64,000 nucleotides of DNA from Marinobacter caseinilyticus. GTDB lineage: Bacteria > Pseudomonadota > Gammaproteobacteria > Pseudomonadales > Oleiphilaceae. Location of the stretch: contig NZ_WUQJ01000030.1 in the NCBI RefSeq assembly GCF_011074955.1, forward strand, positions 57,452-121,451, in the 5' to 3' direction. A program made the position numbers and the translations under genes. The notes beneath the pieces are model-generated. The model had not been told where the DNA came from, ran no database searches, and saw nothing but the letters and a program-made list of their open reading frames with translations. Shown piece by piece: positions 26,279 to 36,677 of this stretch. The stretch's first letter is position 1. Every line of letters begins with the position of its first letter.

Positions 26279-28114
26279 TCAGCCTAGCTTCTCGGGATCC
26301 CTCACTGCACCTTTATCGGCGCTGGTTGCCAGCAGCGCGTATGCCTTTAGCGCCGCTGAGACTTTGCGCGGTCGTGATTCGGCAGGGTGCCAGCCAATCT
26401 TGTCGCGGTTTTCCCGACGCCGATCCAGGTCGTGCTGGCTCAGTTCGACATTAATGGTACGGTTCGGAATATCGATGCGCACAGTATCCCCATTTTCAAT
26501 CAGGCCAATCGCGCCGCCTGCGGCCGCCTCCGGGGATGCATGGCCAATGGACAATCCGGACGTGCCACCTGAAAAACGCCCATCGGTCAGCAGGGCACAA
26601 GACTTGCCCAGACCTTTGGATTTGAGATAACTGGTTGGGTAGAGCATTTCCTGCATGCCGGGGCCACCCTTGGGGCCTTCATACCGGATAATGACCACCT
26701 CGCCCGCTTTGACCTGATCGTCGAGAATGCCAGCGACCGCTGACTCCTGGCTTTCAAACACACGGGCAGGGCCCTCGAACACAAAAATGTTCTCGTCAAC
26801 GCCAGCGGTTTTGACCACGCAGCCGTTCAGCGCGATGTTGCCGTACAGAACGGCGAGGCCACCTTCTGCTGAGTAGGCATGTTGCGCCGCCCGGATGCAG
26901 CCGGACTCGCGGTCGCCGTCCAGTGACGGCCAGCGCGTGCTTTGACTGAAGGCTTGCTGGGTTGGTATGCCCGCGGGGCCGGCTTTGTAAAACTCAATCA
27001 CCTCTGGTGTGGGCTTTTGCATGATGTCCCAGGTTTCCAGTGCCTCGGCCATGGTCTTGCTGTGCACGGTCGGCAGGCTGGTGTCGATCAGGCCGGCACG
27101 GTCCAGTTCCCCAAGAATACCCATAATACCGCCGGCGCGATGCACGTCCTCCATGTGGTACTTGGGCGAATTTGGAGCGACTTTGCACAGCTGTGGCACC
27201 TGCCTGGACAGTTGATCGATTTCGTTCAGGGTAAACGGCACGCCCGCTTCCTGCGCCGCGGCGAGAAGGTGCAGGATGGTGTTGGTTGAGCCGCCCATTG
27301 CGACATCCAGCACCATGGCATTCTTGAAGGCGGTCATGGACGCAATGCTCAGCGGCAATACACTGGCATCATCCTGTTCGTAATAGCGCTTGGCATTCTC
27401 CACAATCTGGCGTCCCGCCTTGAGAAAAAGCTGCTCGCGATCGGCGTGCGTGGCCAGCATCGAACCATTGCCTGGTAGCGACAAGCCAATGGCCTCAGTC
27501 AGGCAGTTCATGGAATTCGCCGTGAACATGCCGGAGCAGGAACCACAGGTGGGGCAGGCACTGCGCTCGTATTCTTCAACCATCTCAGCGCTGGCCGAGG
27601 CGTCGGCCGCAATCACCATGGCGTCTACCAGGTCCAGCTTGTGCTCTGACAGCTTGGTTTTGCCAGCTTCCATGGGGCCGCCAGACACAAAAATAACGGG
27701 GATGTTCAGCCGCAAAGCAGCCATCAGCATGCCCGGAGTAATTTTGTCGCAGTTGGAGATGCAGACCAGCGCATCAGCGCAGTGGGCGTTGACCATGTAC
27801 TCCACTGAGTCAGCGATGATTTCACGAGACGGCAACGAATACAGCATGCCGTCGTGCCCCATGGCGATGCCATCGTCCACGGCAATGGTGTTGAATTCCT
27901 TGGCCACACCGCCGGCAGCCTCAATTTCGCGGCAGACCAGTTGGCCCAAATCCTTCAGGTGGACATGGCCGGGCACAAACTGGGTAAACGAGTTGGAGAC
28001 GGCAATAATAGGCTTGCCAAAATCATCGTCTTTCATGCCGGTGGCGCGCCAAAGGGCGCGAGCTCCGGCCATGTTTCGACCGGCGGTGGATGTCCGCGAA
28101 CGATACTGGGGCAT
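26279..28114 (-). CDS. ilvD: Dihydroxy-acid dehydratase IlvD
   Basis: A 611-residue enzyme (E. coli 616) that dehydrates dihydroxy-isovalerate and its homologue in valine/isoleucine synthesis. Cluster-ligand cysteines are in [12 protein letters not shown] and [19 protein letters not shown], and the C-terminal catalytic region is [20 protein letters not shown]. The start at 28114 ([19 protein letters not shown]) is standard. It stands alone rather than in an ilv operon. Confidence 0.96.
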   Translation of the reverse strand: MPQYRSRTSTAGRNMAGARALWRATGMKDDDFGKPIIAVSNSFTQFVPGHVHLKDLGQLVCREIEAAGGVAKEFNTIAVDDGIAMGHDGMLYSLPSREIIADSVEYMVNAHCADALVCISNCDKITPGMLMAALRLNIPVIFVSGGPMEAGKTKLSEHKLDLVDAMVIAADASASAEMVEEYERSACPTCGSCSGMFTANSMNCLTEAIGLSLPGNGSMLATHADREQLFLKAGRQIVENAKRYYEQDDASVLPLSIASMTAFKNAMVLDVAMGGSTNTILHLLAAAQEAGVPFTLNEIDQLSRQVPQLCKVAPNSPKYHMEDVHRAGGIMGILGELDRAGLIDTSLPTVHSKTMAEALETWDIMQKPTPEVIEFYKAGPAGIPTQQAFSQSTRWPSLDGDRESGCIRAAQHAYSAEGGLAVLYGNIALNGCVVKTAGVDENIFVFEGPARVFESQESAVAGILDDQVKAGEVVIIRYEGPKGGPGMQEMLYPTSYLKSKGLGKSCALLTDGRFSGGTSGLSIGHASPEAAAGGAIGLIENGDTVRIDIPNRTINVELSQHDLDRRRENRDKIGWHPAESRPRKVSAALKAYALLATSADKGAVRDPEKLG

Positions 28115-28297
28115 GGTTTTTAATCTCTTGTGGGCAGTCCAACAAACGCCAAAGGATACCAGATAAACCTTGTTGCGCATGGTTGTTTTACCGGACCGCA
28201 GTTACAATTAGATGCGCATCATGAACGCTATCCCGTCGCCGCGGCGCGGTTGGGTGTGTGACAACAATGCCGAAAATTCGGTACGAGGAGATTGCCT

Positions 28298-29554
28298 ATG
28301 ACTGGCCGGGAAAGCCTACCGCTGAAACGCCTGAAGTTATTTCAGCCGTTAAACCGGCTGACGGACGATCAGCTCGTTTTGCTGGCCAATCGTGCCGAGC
28401 GTCGACGCCATTCCCCCGGCCAACGTGTGCTTGAGCGCGGCGTGAGAGATGGATTGGACTATTATCTGGTCGGCGGCGCCGTGGAGCTGAAATCCGGTGA
28501 CGGCCGGACGAACCGAATTGTGGCCGACAGTGATAAGGCGCTCAACGCGATTGCGCGTTTGCAGCCCCGTATGTATGACGTTATTGCTGTCGAAGCCTGC
28601 GAATTTTTAGTGATTGAGCAGGACATTCTCAACCAGATGCTTCGGTCCGCACCGGTGCTGGAGGCGGATCTCGACGGTATGGTGGACGACCGTCCCGATG
28701 ACTCGGAAGAGCATCGGCTATTGATGGAGTTTTATGCGGAATTACGCTCCAATCAGGTGTCGCTGCCCAGTGTGCCGGATGTGGCCTGGAAGGTGCGGCG
28801 GGCGGCGGACCGGGAAGATACCACCGCCGAGGAGATAGCCAGTGCGGTGACGGCCGACCCCTCCATTGCGGCAAAGTTGGTCAGGGCCTGCAATAGCCCG
28901 TTGTACCGAGGCTTTAATGATGTTCGTAATGTCCGCGAGGCAGTCGTCAGGTTGGGTACCCGCACCACGAGGCAGTTGGTAACAGTCTTTTCAATGCGCG
29001 AGGTGTTTAAATCCAAGCAGCCAGCGTTGCAAAAATCGATGGATGAGTTGTGGCGGCATTCCCGGGATGTCGCGTCCCTGTGTTGGGTGCTGGCGGACAA
29101 TGCCACCCGAGTAAATCCCGAGGAGGCGCTGCTCGCCGGACTGCTTCATGATATTGGCGCTATTCCGGTTCTCGTTCATGCCGAGCACCATGCCAATCTT
29201 CATCAGAATCCGGCCTTGCTCGACCATGCCGTTACGGAGCTGCGCCCGGATGTGGGTGCCGCAATTCTGGAGACGTGGGGATTTCCGGCAACGTTTGTGG
29301 GCGCTGCGCGTCATGCCGAAGACTGGATGCATGAAAGCAATCAGGACCTGCCGCAACTGGTGGATATCGTCATTGTGGCGCAACTTCACGCGATGATCGG
29401 CGGCAGTCAGAATGCTGACCTGCCGCGTTTCGAAGATGTGCCTGCATACCGGCGTCTGGGTGGCCTTGAGCTCAATGCCTCCAGAAGTTTAAAGCTATTG
29501 ACGGAAGCCCGAGCGCGCGTCGATGAAGTTCATCGGTTGTTATCCATTCACTGA
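28298..29554 (+). CDS. HDOD-domain protein with N-terminal degenerate cyclic-nucleotide-binding-like domain
   Basis: A 418-residue protein. Residues 10-115 resemble a cNMP-binding jelly roll (LFQPLNRLTDDQLVLLANRAERRRHSPGQRV) but lack the FGE...R phosphate-binding cassette, so nucleotide binding is doubtful. Residues 150-350 are an HDOD domain (SLPSVPDVAWKVRRAADRED, DPSIAAKLVRACNSPLYRG, LLAGLLHDIGAIPVL), a non-enzymatic relative of HD phosphohydrolases found in signalling. The ATG at 28298 has a GAGGAG site. The Lon-N gene follows 34 nt downstream. Confidence 0.85.
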   Translation: MTGRESLPLKRLKLFQPLNRLTDDQLVLLANRAERRRHSPGQRVLERGVRDGLDYYLVGGAVELKSGDGRTNRIVADSDKALNAIARLQPRMYDVIAVEACEFLVIEQDILNQMLRSAPVLEADLDGMVDDRPDDSEEHRLLMEFYAELRSNQVSLPSVPDVAWKVRRAADREDTTAEEIASAVTADPSIAAKLVRACNSPLYRGFNDVRNVREAVVRLGTRTTRQLVTVFSMREVFKSKQPALQKSMDELWRHSRDVASLCWVLADNATRVNPEEALLAGLLHDIGAIPVLVHAEHHANLHQNPALLDHAVTELRPDVGAAILETWGFPATFVGAARHAEDWMHESNQDLPQLVDIVIVAQLHAMIGGSQNADLPRFEDVPAYRRLGGLELNASRSLKLLTEARARVDEVHRLLSIH

Positions 29555-29588
29555 TTCCGGAGTCAAATCCCAGGTGGCTGAACCTCTT

Positions 29589-30161
29589 ATGCATGTACCG
29601 ATTTTCCCTTTAAACTCGATCGTTTTACCGCGTGGGCGTATCCCGCTGCAGCTGTTCGAACCGCGTTACATCGATATGCTGACGCGTTGCCTCAAGGAAG
29701 ACCGTGGGTTCGTCGTCGTGCTTCTGCGGGATGGGCTGGAAACCAACAGCACGGCGGCGTTCTATGATATTGGCACCTACGTTCGCATCATCGATTTTCA
29801 GCAGCTCGAAAATGGCATGCTGGGCATCACCGTGGAAGGGCAGTCCAAGGTGGCCGTGGTTAAAACCTGGCGGGCGCCGGATGGCCTCAATATGGGCGAT
29901 GCTGAGTATCTGGTGGAAGAAGCCGAGTTGGCCATACCAGAAGCATTTTCGGAATTGCCGGTGGTACTTAAGGCGTTGCTCAAGCACCCAGTGGTCAATG
30001 ACCTCGACATGAACGTGTCCTTTTCGGACGCCCGGGATGTGGGCTGGCGCCTGACAGAGTTGTTGCCGTTGGATAAGCAGGAAAAACAGCGGCTGGTCGA
30101 ACTGCAAGACCCCCTTGAACGGCTTGAACGCTTGCACGCATTACTGGAGGCCCTCGAATAA
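29589..30161 (+). CDS. Lon-protease N-terminal (LON substrate-binding) domain protein
   Basis: A 190-residue stand-alone LON domain: VPIFPLNSIVLPRGRIPLQLFEPRYIDMLTRCL at the start, then VRIIDFQQLENGMLGITVEGQSKVAVV. There is no ATPase or protease domain. The family, widespread in proteobacteria, is of unknown function but probably binds unfolded or partner proteins. The start at 29589 follows an AGGTGG; an upstream reading would overlap the HDOD gene. Confidence 0.88.
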   Translation: MHVPIFPLNSIVLPRGRIPLQLFEPRYIDMLTRCLKEDRGFVVVLLRDGLETNSTAAFYDIGTYVRIIDFQQLENGMLGITVEGQSKVAVVKTWRAPDGLNMGDAEYLVEEAELAIPEAFSELPVVLKALLKHPVVNDLDMNVSFSDARDVGWRLTELLPLDKQEKQRLVELQDPLERLERLHALLEALE

Positions 30162-30190
30162 GGGAGTTGGAACAAGGGCATGCTTAAACC

Positions 30191-31645
30191 TCAGGTGACC
30201 GGCGCCGCATACATCCTTACGGCCTCTGGCCAATGCAGTACAATGTAGCCAACCATCAATGCCAGCCAGAGCAGCATGGCCAGTAGGCTAACCAGGTCCA
30301 GATGGATTGGGGTCTGGTCATAGCGACTGTAGCTGGCACGAATAAAGCCGCTGATCGACAGTCCCAGCAGAATGCCACCCACGACATCGCTGAGCCAGTG
30401 CACCCCCAGATACATCCGGCTGATGGCCACCAGCAATACGGGCAGGCTGAACAGCAGGTAGAACCGCCACCGCAGGCGATTGTGGAACTCGCGTGCAACG
30501 AAACTGGCGGTCAGCGCCATAAAAACGGTTATGCCGGTGGCGTGGCCACTGGGGAAGGACCAGGAAGCCGGTTTGATGGCAACCAGATCTGGCCGGGCTA
30601 TGGCAAACCCTTCCTTAAGACCGGTCACCATCAGCGCCGTCAGTGCCAGTCCCAATGCAATATGGAGCGCTGCGGCGTAATAGCCTCGGAACAAGAATGT
30701 AGCAATAGCAAGAGCCGCACCCGCAACCAGTGGCCAGATGTCGCCAAGTGACGTCATTGCAAGGGCAAAGGGGTCGAACAGGGGGTGGCGCAACTCGACA
30801 AAAAAGACTTTGGCTTGCTGGTCCAGGCCTTCATGCAAATGGGTGGACAGGCTGACGGACGCCAGGGTCAGAAACAGGACCCCGGCGGCCACGCCCAGGC
30901 TCAGCGAGCCGAGCGGAAATTCGCCACCGCTGGCCGGGCGGGTGCTGGAAAAAGTACGCCAGAACCAATGGGTACTGTCGTACTGTGCCATCCAGGACTT
31001 TACAGTTTCGTAGGTACGACTGCCGCTATCCAAGCCCCATTGGAGCCGGAAGATCAGCCAATAGAGTGCGGCCAGCACGGCGGTTGTGAAGCCCAGTATA
31101 GCGTAGAGGTGGGGTGGCAGGGATATCTGGTAGGCGAGGGCACTGCCGACCAGAAAGCCCGGCAGGATATAGACCGGCGCCCAGCCGATGGCGGAGACAA
31201 TATTGAACAACAGGAAACGCCGCCAAGGCATGTTAAAGGCACCCGCGATCAGCGGAACCACTGGGCGGACCGGACCCAGGAAACGGCCAATCACGACACT
31301 TTTGCCACCGTGATGACGAAAAAACTGCTCGCCCCGGGTCAGCAAACCCTGGTAGCGGCTGAGGGGCCAGAGGGTGTGCAGTCGGCCCTTGAAGTGCCGG
31401 CCCAGCCAGAAACTGATGCCATCACCCAATACTGCGCCGGCGCCGGCCCAAACCAAAGCCTCCACCACGGGCATGCCGGTTTTGCCCGCCAGTGCAGCCA
31501 TCGCAAACAGAATGGCCACCCCCGGTACAATCAGGCCGGCAATTGCCAGCGATTCGGTGAGGGCCGTGAGCAGCAGTGCGGCGGCAAGCCAGCCGGGGTG
31601 GCCGGCAAGCCAGGCCGTGAGTGTCTCCAACCAGTCCGAGATCAT
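30191..31645 (-). CDS. DedA (VTT)-PAP2 phosphatase fusion membrane protein
   Basis: A 484-residue protein joining two membrane domains. Residues 1 to about 200 are DedA/VTT (FLGPVRPVVPLIAGAFNMPWRRF, with reentrant and GRF-type motifs). Residues 240-480 are a PAP2 lipid phosphatase with all three motifs: KEGFAIARP, PSGHAT and SRMYLGVHWLSDVVGG. DedA proteins flip phospholipids or undecaprenyl phosphate, and PAP2 enzymes remove phosphate from lipid pyrophosphates, so one chain may recycle the lipid carrier on the periplasmic side (inference). It starts 3 nt beyond the end of the GGDEF gene to its right (upstream), same orientation. Confidence 0.9.
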   Translation of the reverse strand: MISDWLETLTAWLAGHPGWLAAALLLTALTESLAIAGLIVPGVAILFAMAALAGKTGMPVVEALVWAGAGAVLGDGISFWLGRHFKGRLHTLWPLSRYQGLLTRGEQFFRHHGGKSVVIGRFLGPVRPVVPLIAGAFNMPWRRFLLFNIVSAIGWAPVYILPGFLVGSALAYQISLPPHLYAILGFTTAVLAALYWLIFRLQWGLDSGSRTYETVKSWMAQYDSTHWFWRTFSSTRPASGGEFPLGSLSLGVAAGVLFLTLASVSLSTHLHEGLDQQAKVFFVELRHPLFDPFALAMTSLGDIWPLVAGAALAIATFLFRGYYAAALHIALGLALTALMVTGLKEGFAIARPDLVAIKPASWSFPSGHATGITVFMALTASFVAREFHNRLRWRFYLLFSLPVLLVAISRMYLGVHWLSDVVGGILLGLSISGFIRASYSRYDQTPIHLDLVSLLAMLLWLALMVGYIVLHWPEAVRMYAAPVT

Positions 31646-31647
31646 GG

Positions 31648-32640
31648 TTAGCGGCCGTCACCACGACTGTACCAGATGGTGTCGTGGCCGCGCTTGCGAG
31701 CTTCATTGAGTGCGTGCAGTGTGCGCCCCCGGAGGGTGTCGCTTCGGGTGTCACTGGCACCTCGGGTCGTACAACCCAGGCTGACAGTCATTCGGCTGAC
31801 AATGGGCCAGCGATGTTCGCCCAACGTCCGGCGCACCCGTTCCGCAATCACGCGCACGCCTTCTTCCGGTGTAAACGGCAGAATCAGGAAAAACTCGCCG
31901 TTGCCAAGGGCATACAGCGTGTCGCCGGCGCGGATGACGTCAAACAGCTGCTCAGTGACCTGTTTGAACAGGTTCTGCATACCGGCTTCACCATGAAGGT
32001 CCTCGGCTTCACTGACGTAATCGATGCCGAGCAGGATCACTGACAGGGAATGCCCTGTCACATTGGCACGACTGATTTCTTTTTGCAGGGTTTCATCGAG
32101 AAAACGTGCATTGTGGGCGCCAGTCACCGGATCGGTAATGGCGAGGTCTTCCGCCGACTGCGCCATGTGGTTGTAATGCCAGATGTACAGAGATGCCGCG
32201 CTCAGTATAAGTAATGCCGCCATGACGGTGAGCAAGGCTTCGGCGAGCGGCAGCGTGGACAGCAAGTACACGGTCAGCGATGCCGACAGGCAAAGCGACA
32301 GCACCAGACCCTGGCGCAGGGGCAGAATCAGCATGTTCAGCAATAGCGCCGGAAGGCACCAGTAACTGATGTCTGGACGGTCCAGTGAAAACAGGGCAGC
32401 CACCACAGCGGCATTCACCAGCGCCAAGATAATCACGTGGCCCGGCGCCCGTAATTGCTGGCGCCTTGAAATCAGGGTGTAAACGCCCCCAATGGTGGTC
32501 AAAAGCGCGAGCCCAACGGCAAGGTAGAAGAGCTCATAAAACCCGTAGCGCAGATTTTGCGAAGCCAGGGTAATAATAAACAGCGTCGCCAGGCCGTAGC
32601 CGGCCAAGTGGGTAAAGGTGCGGAGTCGGGTCTCAGTCAA
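31648..32640 (-). CDS. Membrane GGDEF protein with degenerate active site and intact I-site (gene 2 of tandem pair)
   Basis: A 330-residue protein read from a TTG at 32640: six hydrophobic segments (residues 1-165), then a GGDEF domain (ITDPVTGAHNARFLDE). The signature is GNGEF (residues about 246-250) instead of GGDEF/GGEEF, yet the inhibitory-site RxxD (IRAGDTLYAL) is kept at the right spacing. This pattern is typical of c-di-GMP receptors rather than cyclases (known for other degenerate GGDEF proteins; inference here). The TTG was chosen because it overlaps the upstream gene's stop as TTGACTGA and has GGGGGAG 7 nt before it; an ATG reading from 32769 would overlap the neighbour far more. 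Confidence 0.82.
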   Translation of the reverse strand: MTETRLRTFTHLAGYGLATLFIITLASQNLRYGFYELFYLAVGLALLTTIGGVYTLISRRQQLRAPGHVIILALVNAAVVAALFSLDRPDISYWCLPALLLNMLILPLRQGLVLSLCLSASLTVYLLSTLPLAEALLTVMAALLILSAASLYIWHYNHMAQSAEDLAITDPVTGAHNARFLDETLQKEISRANVTGHSLSVILLGIDYVSEAEDLHGEAGMQNLFKQVTEQLFDVIRAGDTLYALGNGEFFLILPFTPEEGVRVIAERVRRTLGEHRWPIVSRMTVSLGCTTRGASDTRSDTLRGRTLHALNEARKRGHDTIWYSRGDGR

Positions 32641-33643
32641 GGCGTGGCTCCCCCGTTTTAGTCCCCGAGCGATCAGACCAGGCACTGTAGGACTGGACCC
32701 GATTGCCCCCTTGTTGCTGGGCTCGTCGCAGGGCGTTGGCAGCGGATTGTTGCAGACTGTCGGCATCATCGCCGATATTCAGCCCAGCGATGCCGGCGCT
32801 CACGGTCAAGTCCAATTCGTGTGAGACCAGCAGGGCTTTAAGGCCCTTGCGTATCTGTTCTGCTTTGGCAGCCGATTCGGCGGTGGTGTTACCCGGTAGA
32901 ATAATAAGAAACTGGAGGTCGGCGACCCGGTAATAACTGTCAAAGTCCCTGAGCTGAGAATGCAGGAAACGTCCGATACGTGGAAGAATTGCCTTAATAT
33001 CGGCGTCGGGGTCGGAATCGCTCAGGTGGGTATCGAGACCGACCATAATGATGGCCATGTCAGTGCCTTCGCGTTCGCTGCGCTGAATCTCTTTGTGCAG
33101 GTCCGCGGACAAATAGTCTCGGCTGGCAGCCTGGGTCAGTTCATCGGTTCTGCGCAGTGGGGCCAGTTGTCGGGTTTTATACTCTCGCAGGAAGACCAAA
33201 AGCCCTGTCAATGCAATGGTGAGTAGCAACGAACTGACCAGTTGATGGCGGCCGGGTCCGGCCTCAGGCATTAAGGCGGTGACCATGACCGCCACCATGC
33301 AGGCGACAATCAGCATCGCAGCCCAGGCTATCGGAAAGAGTGCGAAAGCCACCAGGGGAACGACATAGAGCCAGTGCGTCAGGCTCACCGGTCCGGTCCA
33401 GAGGCTGGTGATCAGAAAGCCGGTCAGGGCCACCGCCATCACCCGACTGATATTAACCCAGACCGGTCGGGCGTGATCGGGGTTATTGGCCGGCGTTGTC
33501 CAGATCAATGCCGCGCCGGTGAGCGCCGCTGAAACAGAAAGCCAGCTGGAAATAACCGCTGCATAGGCAGCCAGGCCCAGCAATAGCAGGCAACCAAGCC
33601 TGGCGAAACGGCTGAGCAAGAATTTGTCGGCCATCTGGGCCAT
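32633..33643 (-). CDS. Membrane GGDEF protein with degenerate active site and intact I-site (gene 1 of tandem pair)
   Basis: A 336-residue protein from the ATG at 33643 (MAQMADKFLLSR, AAGGACG site 8 nt upstream). About five hydrophobic segments (residues 10-150) precede a GGDEF domain (LRRTDELTQAASRDYLSADLHKE). The signature position reads ADLQF, completely lacking the metal-binding acid pattern, but RxxD is kept (LRDFDSYYRV). Hence probably no cyclase activity and a possible c-di-GMP receptor. Clearly related to and translationally coupled with the next gene; the pair may form a heteromer. Divergent from proA across 174 bp. Confidence 0.82.
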   Translation of the reverse strand: MAQMADKFLLSRFARLGCLLLLGLAAYAAVISSWLSVSAALTGAALIWTTPANNPDHARPVWVNISRVMAVALTGFLITSLWTGPVSLTHWLYVVPLVAFALFPIAWAAMLIVACMVAVMVTALMPEAGPGRHQLVSSLLLTIALTGLLVFLREYKTRQLAPLRRTDELTQAASRDYLSADLHKEIQRSEREGTDMAIIMVGLDTHLSDSDPDADIKAILPRIGRFLHSQLRDFDSYYRVADLQFLIILPGNTTAESAAKAEQIRKGLKALLVSHELDLTVSAGIAGLNIGDDADSLQQSAANALRRAQQQGGNRVQSYSAWSDRSGTKTGEPRLD

Positions 33644-33817
33644 GCTGTTCGTCCTTATAAAATTCCGTATTGACACAGGGTACCCGAAAATCAGGTAGCC
33701 TGTGACGAGAGAGCTGTCCGCAGCGGTATAATAAACACTTGAGGTGCGTACTTGAATGCGGAAAGGTAAAGTGGGCGCTTTATTTTTGATGTCGATGGTT
33801 TCAGTAAAGGTGTTGGG

Positions 33818-35074
33818 ATGGATATTGCGAGTTACATGACTGAAGTTGGCCAGCATGCACGACAGGCGTCGACGCTGGTAGCGCGTTCTACGACAGCCGT
33901 CCGTAATCGGGCGTTGCTTGCGACTGCGGCCGCACTGGACGAGGCCCGCCATGAGCTGGCATTGGCCAATGCCAAAGACCTTGAGAAAGGCCGTGCAAGC
34001 GGGTTGGATGCCGCCATGCTGGATCGCCTTGAACTGACGCCTGCACGGATTGACAGCATGATTGAGGGGTTGCGTCAGGTGGCAGCTCTGGGAGACCCGA
34101 TTGGCGAGATCACCAACCTGGCCTACCGCCCCTCGGGCATTCAAGTGGGTAAAATGCGAGTGCCACTCGGGGTCATTGGCATCATTTACGAATCCCGGCC
34201 CAACGTCACTGTCGAGGCGGCCAGTTTGTGCCTGAAATCCGGCAATGCCACGATCCTTCGAGGCGGCTCCGAGTCGATTCATTCCAATCAGGCCATTGCC
34301 GCGTGTCTGGCCAAGGGCCTGGCAGAGGCAGGCTTGCCGGAAACAGCGGTGCAGGTCGTCAAAACCACTGACCGGGCCGCCGTGGGGGCGCTCATCACCA
34401 TGCCTGAGTACGTTGATGTGATCGTGCCCAGGGGCGGCAAGGGGTTGATTGAGCGGATCAGCCGTGAGGCTCGGGTGCCGGTGATCAAACACCTGGATGG
34501 TATTTGCCATGTGTATATCGACAGCCACGCAGACCCGGAGAAGGCAATCAACGTGGCCGTTAATGCCAAGACGCAGCGATACGGCACCTGTAACACGATG
34601 GAAACCCTGCTGGTCGACAGCGAGATCGCGGACGATATTTTGCCTTTGCTGGCGCAGGCGTTTGGTCGCATGGAGGTCGAACTGCGAGGCTGCGATCGCA
34701 CGAGAGCGGTGCTGCCCGACGTCACGGTCGCATCAGACGAAGACTGGAGCACGGAATACTTGGCGCCGATTCTGGCCGTTCGAGTAGTGGACGGGCTCGA
34801 CGCCGCCATTGCCCATATCAATACATACAGTTCCCAGCATACCGATGCCATCATCACGGAAAACTATACGCGCGCCCGTCGGTTCATTACGGAGGTTGAC
34901 TCTGCGTCCGTCATGGTCAACGCGTCGACCCGTTTTGCAGATGGTTTTGAGTATGGTCTTGGTGCCGAGATTGGCATCTCGACCGATAAAATCCACGCTC
35001 GAGGTCCGGTTGGGCTGGAGGGGTTGACGTCCCAGAAATACGTTGTCTTTGGCGATGGTCATGTTCGGACCTGA
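33818..35074 (+). CDS. proA: Gamma-glutamyl phosphate reductase ProA
   Basis: A 418-residue NADPH-dependent reductase making glutamate semialdehyde in proline synthesis (E. coli 417). Landmarks are [32 protein letters not shown] and [15 protein letters not shown] with the catalytic Cys near residue 258. It opens the run of housekeeping genes continuing to lipB; nadD starts 6 nt after its stop, so it is probably cotranscribed. Confidence 0.96.
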   Translation: MDIASYMTEVGQHARQASTLVARSTTAVRNRALLATAAALDEARHELALANAKDLEKGRASGLDAAMLDRLELTPARIDSMIEGLRQVAALGDPIGEITNLAYRPSGIQVGKMRVPLGVIGIIYESRPNVTVEAASLCLKSGNATILRGGSESIHSNQAIAACLAKGLAEAGLPETAVQVVKTTDRAAVGALITMPEYVDVIVPRGGKGLIERISREARVPVIKHLDGICHVYIDSHADPEKAINVAVNAKTQRYGTCNTMETLLVDSEIADDILPLLAQAFGRMEVELRGCDRTRAVLPDVTVASDEDWSTEYLAPILAVRVVDGLDAAIAHINTYSSQHTDAIITENYTRARRFITEVDSASVMVNASTRFADGFEYGLGAEIGISTDKIHARGPVGLEGLTSQKYVVFGDGHVRT

Positions 35075-35080
35075 CACGTC

Positions 35081-35716
35081 ATGCATCTGATCTACGGCGG
35101 CACGTTTGATCCGGTACACCATGGCCATCTGCGATTGGCGATTGAACTGAAAGAGCGCCTGAACATTGAGCAAGTTGTGTTGGTGCCTTGTCATGTCCCA
35201 CCCCACAGGGCTCAGCCGGGCGCCGACAGTCATAACCGACTGGCACTGCTGCGGTTGGCCATTGAGGGCGAGCCGGGTCTGACGGTGGACGACCGCGAGC
35301 TCGGTCGCGACGGCGTGTCCTACACGGTGGATACTCTGCGACAGCTGCGGGCTGAGCTGGGCGCAGACGAGCCTATCGCCATGGTGGTGGGTACCGACGC
35401 GTTTGCCGCATTCGACCGTTGGCACGATTGGCAGGTGATCCCTGAACTAGCCCACATCATAGTGGTCAACCGCCCGGGTGCCGAGCTGACGTCGGATGGC
35501 CTGCCGGCTGAACTACTTCTCGCCCGGCAGGCTGATTCGCCAGAACAACTCCATGCACGACCCGGAGGGTTGACCCTGACGGTGGACTTGCCATTGTTGG
35601 CGATTTCGGCAACGGGTATTCGCGAGGCCATACAGGCCGGTCGGTCACCCCGGTATTTATTGCCTGACAGGGTCTGGGCGGAGATTCAGGCGCTGGGGCT
35701 TTACCTTGGGTCTTGA
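35081..35716 (+). CDS. nadD: Nicotinate-nucleotide adenylyltransferase NadD
   Basis: A 211-residue nucleotidyltransferase adenylating nicotinate mononucleotide in NAD synthesis. The N-terminal [15 protein letters not shown] is the (H/T)xGH nucleotide-binding motif, and [21 protein letters not shown] near the C-terminus is the matching substrate motif. The frame and spacing to proA (6 nt) leave no doubt on the start. Confidence 0.96.
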   Translation: MHLIYGGTFDPVHHGHLRLAIELKERLNIEQVVLVPCHVPPHRAQPGADSHNRLALLRLAIEGEPGLTVDDRELGRDGVSYTVDTLRQLRAELGADEPIAMVVGTDAFAAFDRWHDWQVIPELAHIIVVNRPGAELTSDGLPAELLLARQADSPEQLHARPGGLTLTVDLPLLAISATGIREAIQAGRSPRYLLPDRVWAEIQALGLYLGS

Positions 35717-35844
35717 CGCTGCCCGGGTTCTCGATGTCGGGCTTATTTCGGCCTGCCCTGCGTGAATGTTTTAGTGTTACAATCGCCCCTGAATCTTATT
35801 TGTCGGGTGGTAACATTTGTTACGGGCCTCGTTACAGGGTGATT

Positions 35845-36195
35845 ATGCAGGCAGAGCAATTAAAAGATGTTGTGGTTCACGCACTGGAAGACGTGAAAGC
35901 GAAGGACGTCAGTATTATTGATGTCCGTGAAAGAACCAGCGTAACGGATTACATGATCCTGGCCTCTGGCACCTCCAATCGTCACTGCCGGTCGCTTGCG
36001 GACTCGGTCGTCACCGAAGCCAAAGAGAATGGCGTGCGCGCCGCCAACATCGAAGGCGCCAATGTCAGTGACTGGATTCTAGTGGACCTGGGCGACATTG
36101 TGGTTCACGTGATGATGCCCGCGACCCGAGAGTTTTACGATCTGGAGCGGTTGTGGCGGGATGCGCCGGATGTAGGCGCCGCAGGTAGCGAGTAA
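35845..36195 (+). CDS. rsfS: Ribosome silencing factor RsfS
   Basis: A 116-residue protein binding uL14 to block subunit joining in stationary phase. Family text: [32 protein letters not shown] and [25 protein letters not shown]. The start at 35845 ([10 protein letters not shown]) was preferred to longer readings beginning near the end of nadD, because the extra N-terminus has no RsfS character and an AGGGTG lies just upstream. Confidence 0.93.
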   Translation: MQAEQLKDVVVHALEDVKAKDVSIIDVRERTSVTDYMILASGTSNRHCRSLADSVVTEAKENGVRAANIEGANVSDWILVDLGDIVVHVMMPATREFYDLERLWRDAPDVGAAGSE

Positions 36196-36197
36196 CA

Positions 36198-36668
36198 ATG
36201 AAGTTACGGTTGATCTGCGTCGGTCAGAAAATGCCGGACTGGGTCAGCCGGGGCTACAACGAATACGCCCGGCGTATGCCACCGGAGCTGCCGTTGGAGT
36301 TATCGGAAATTGCGTTGTCTCATCGAGGCAAGAATCCGGACATTACCCGGTTAATGCAGCGCGAAGGCGAGGCCATTCTATCTGCTGCGGGTAAGGGTGA
36401 CCGGTTGGTTGCACTTGAAGTGGGCGGGCGGCCCTGGTCAACGGAGCAACTGGCGGCGAAGTTGGAAAACTGGCAACAGGACGGTCGCGATGTCAGTTTC
36501 ATGGTGGGTGGCCCCGACGGTCTGGCACCCGAGTGTCGTGCCCAGGCCGACCAGTTATGGTCGTTGTCACCTCTGACGCTTCCGCACCCACTGGTGCGGA
36601 TCCTGCTGGCAGAGCAGCTTTATCGGGCCTGGTCCATTACCCGGAATCACCCATACCACCGCGCTTAG
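36198..36668 (+). CDS. rlmH: 23S rRNA pseudouridine-1915 N3-methyltransferase RlmH
   Basis: A 156-residue SPOUT-fold methyltransferase (E. coli RlmH 155). Landmarks are [55 protein letters not shown], here mentioned only as the C-terminal cofactor knot in pieces [18 protein letters not shown] and [10 protein letters not shown]. Two nt after rsfS and 9 nt before mrdA. Confidence 0.95.
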   Translation: MKLRLICVGQKMPDWVSRGYNEYARRMPPELPLELSEIALSHRGKNPDITRLMQREGEAILSAAGKGDRLVALEVGGRPWSTEQLAAKLENWQQDGRDVSFMVGGPDGLAPECRAQADQLWSLSPLTLPHPLVRILLAEQLYRAWSITRNHPYHRA

Positions 36669-36677
36669 GAACACGAC

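Noticed and set aside
33644..34528. N-terminal extension of the first GGDEF gene to 34528
   Set aside because: It would run antisense through proA; the ATG at 33643 has a good AAGGACG site and leads into the first membrane helix.
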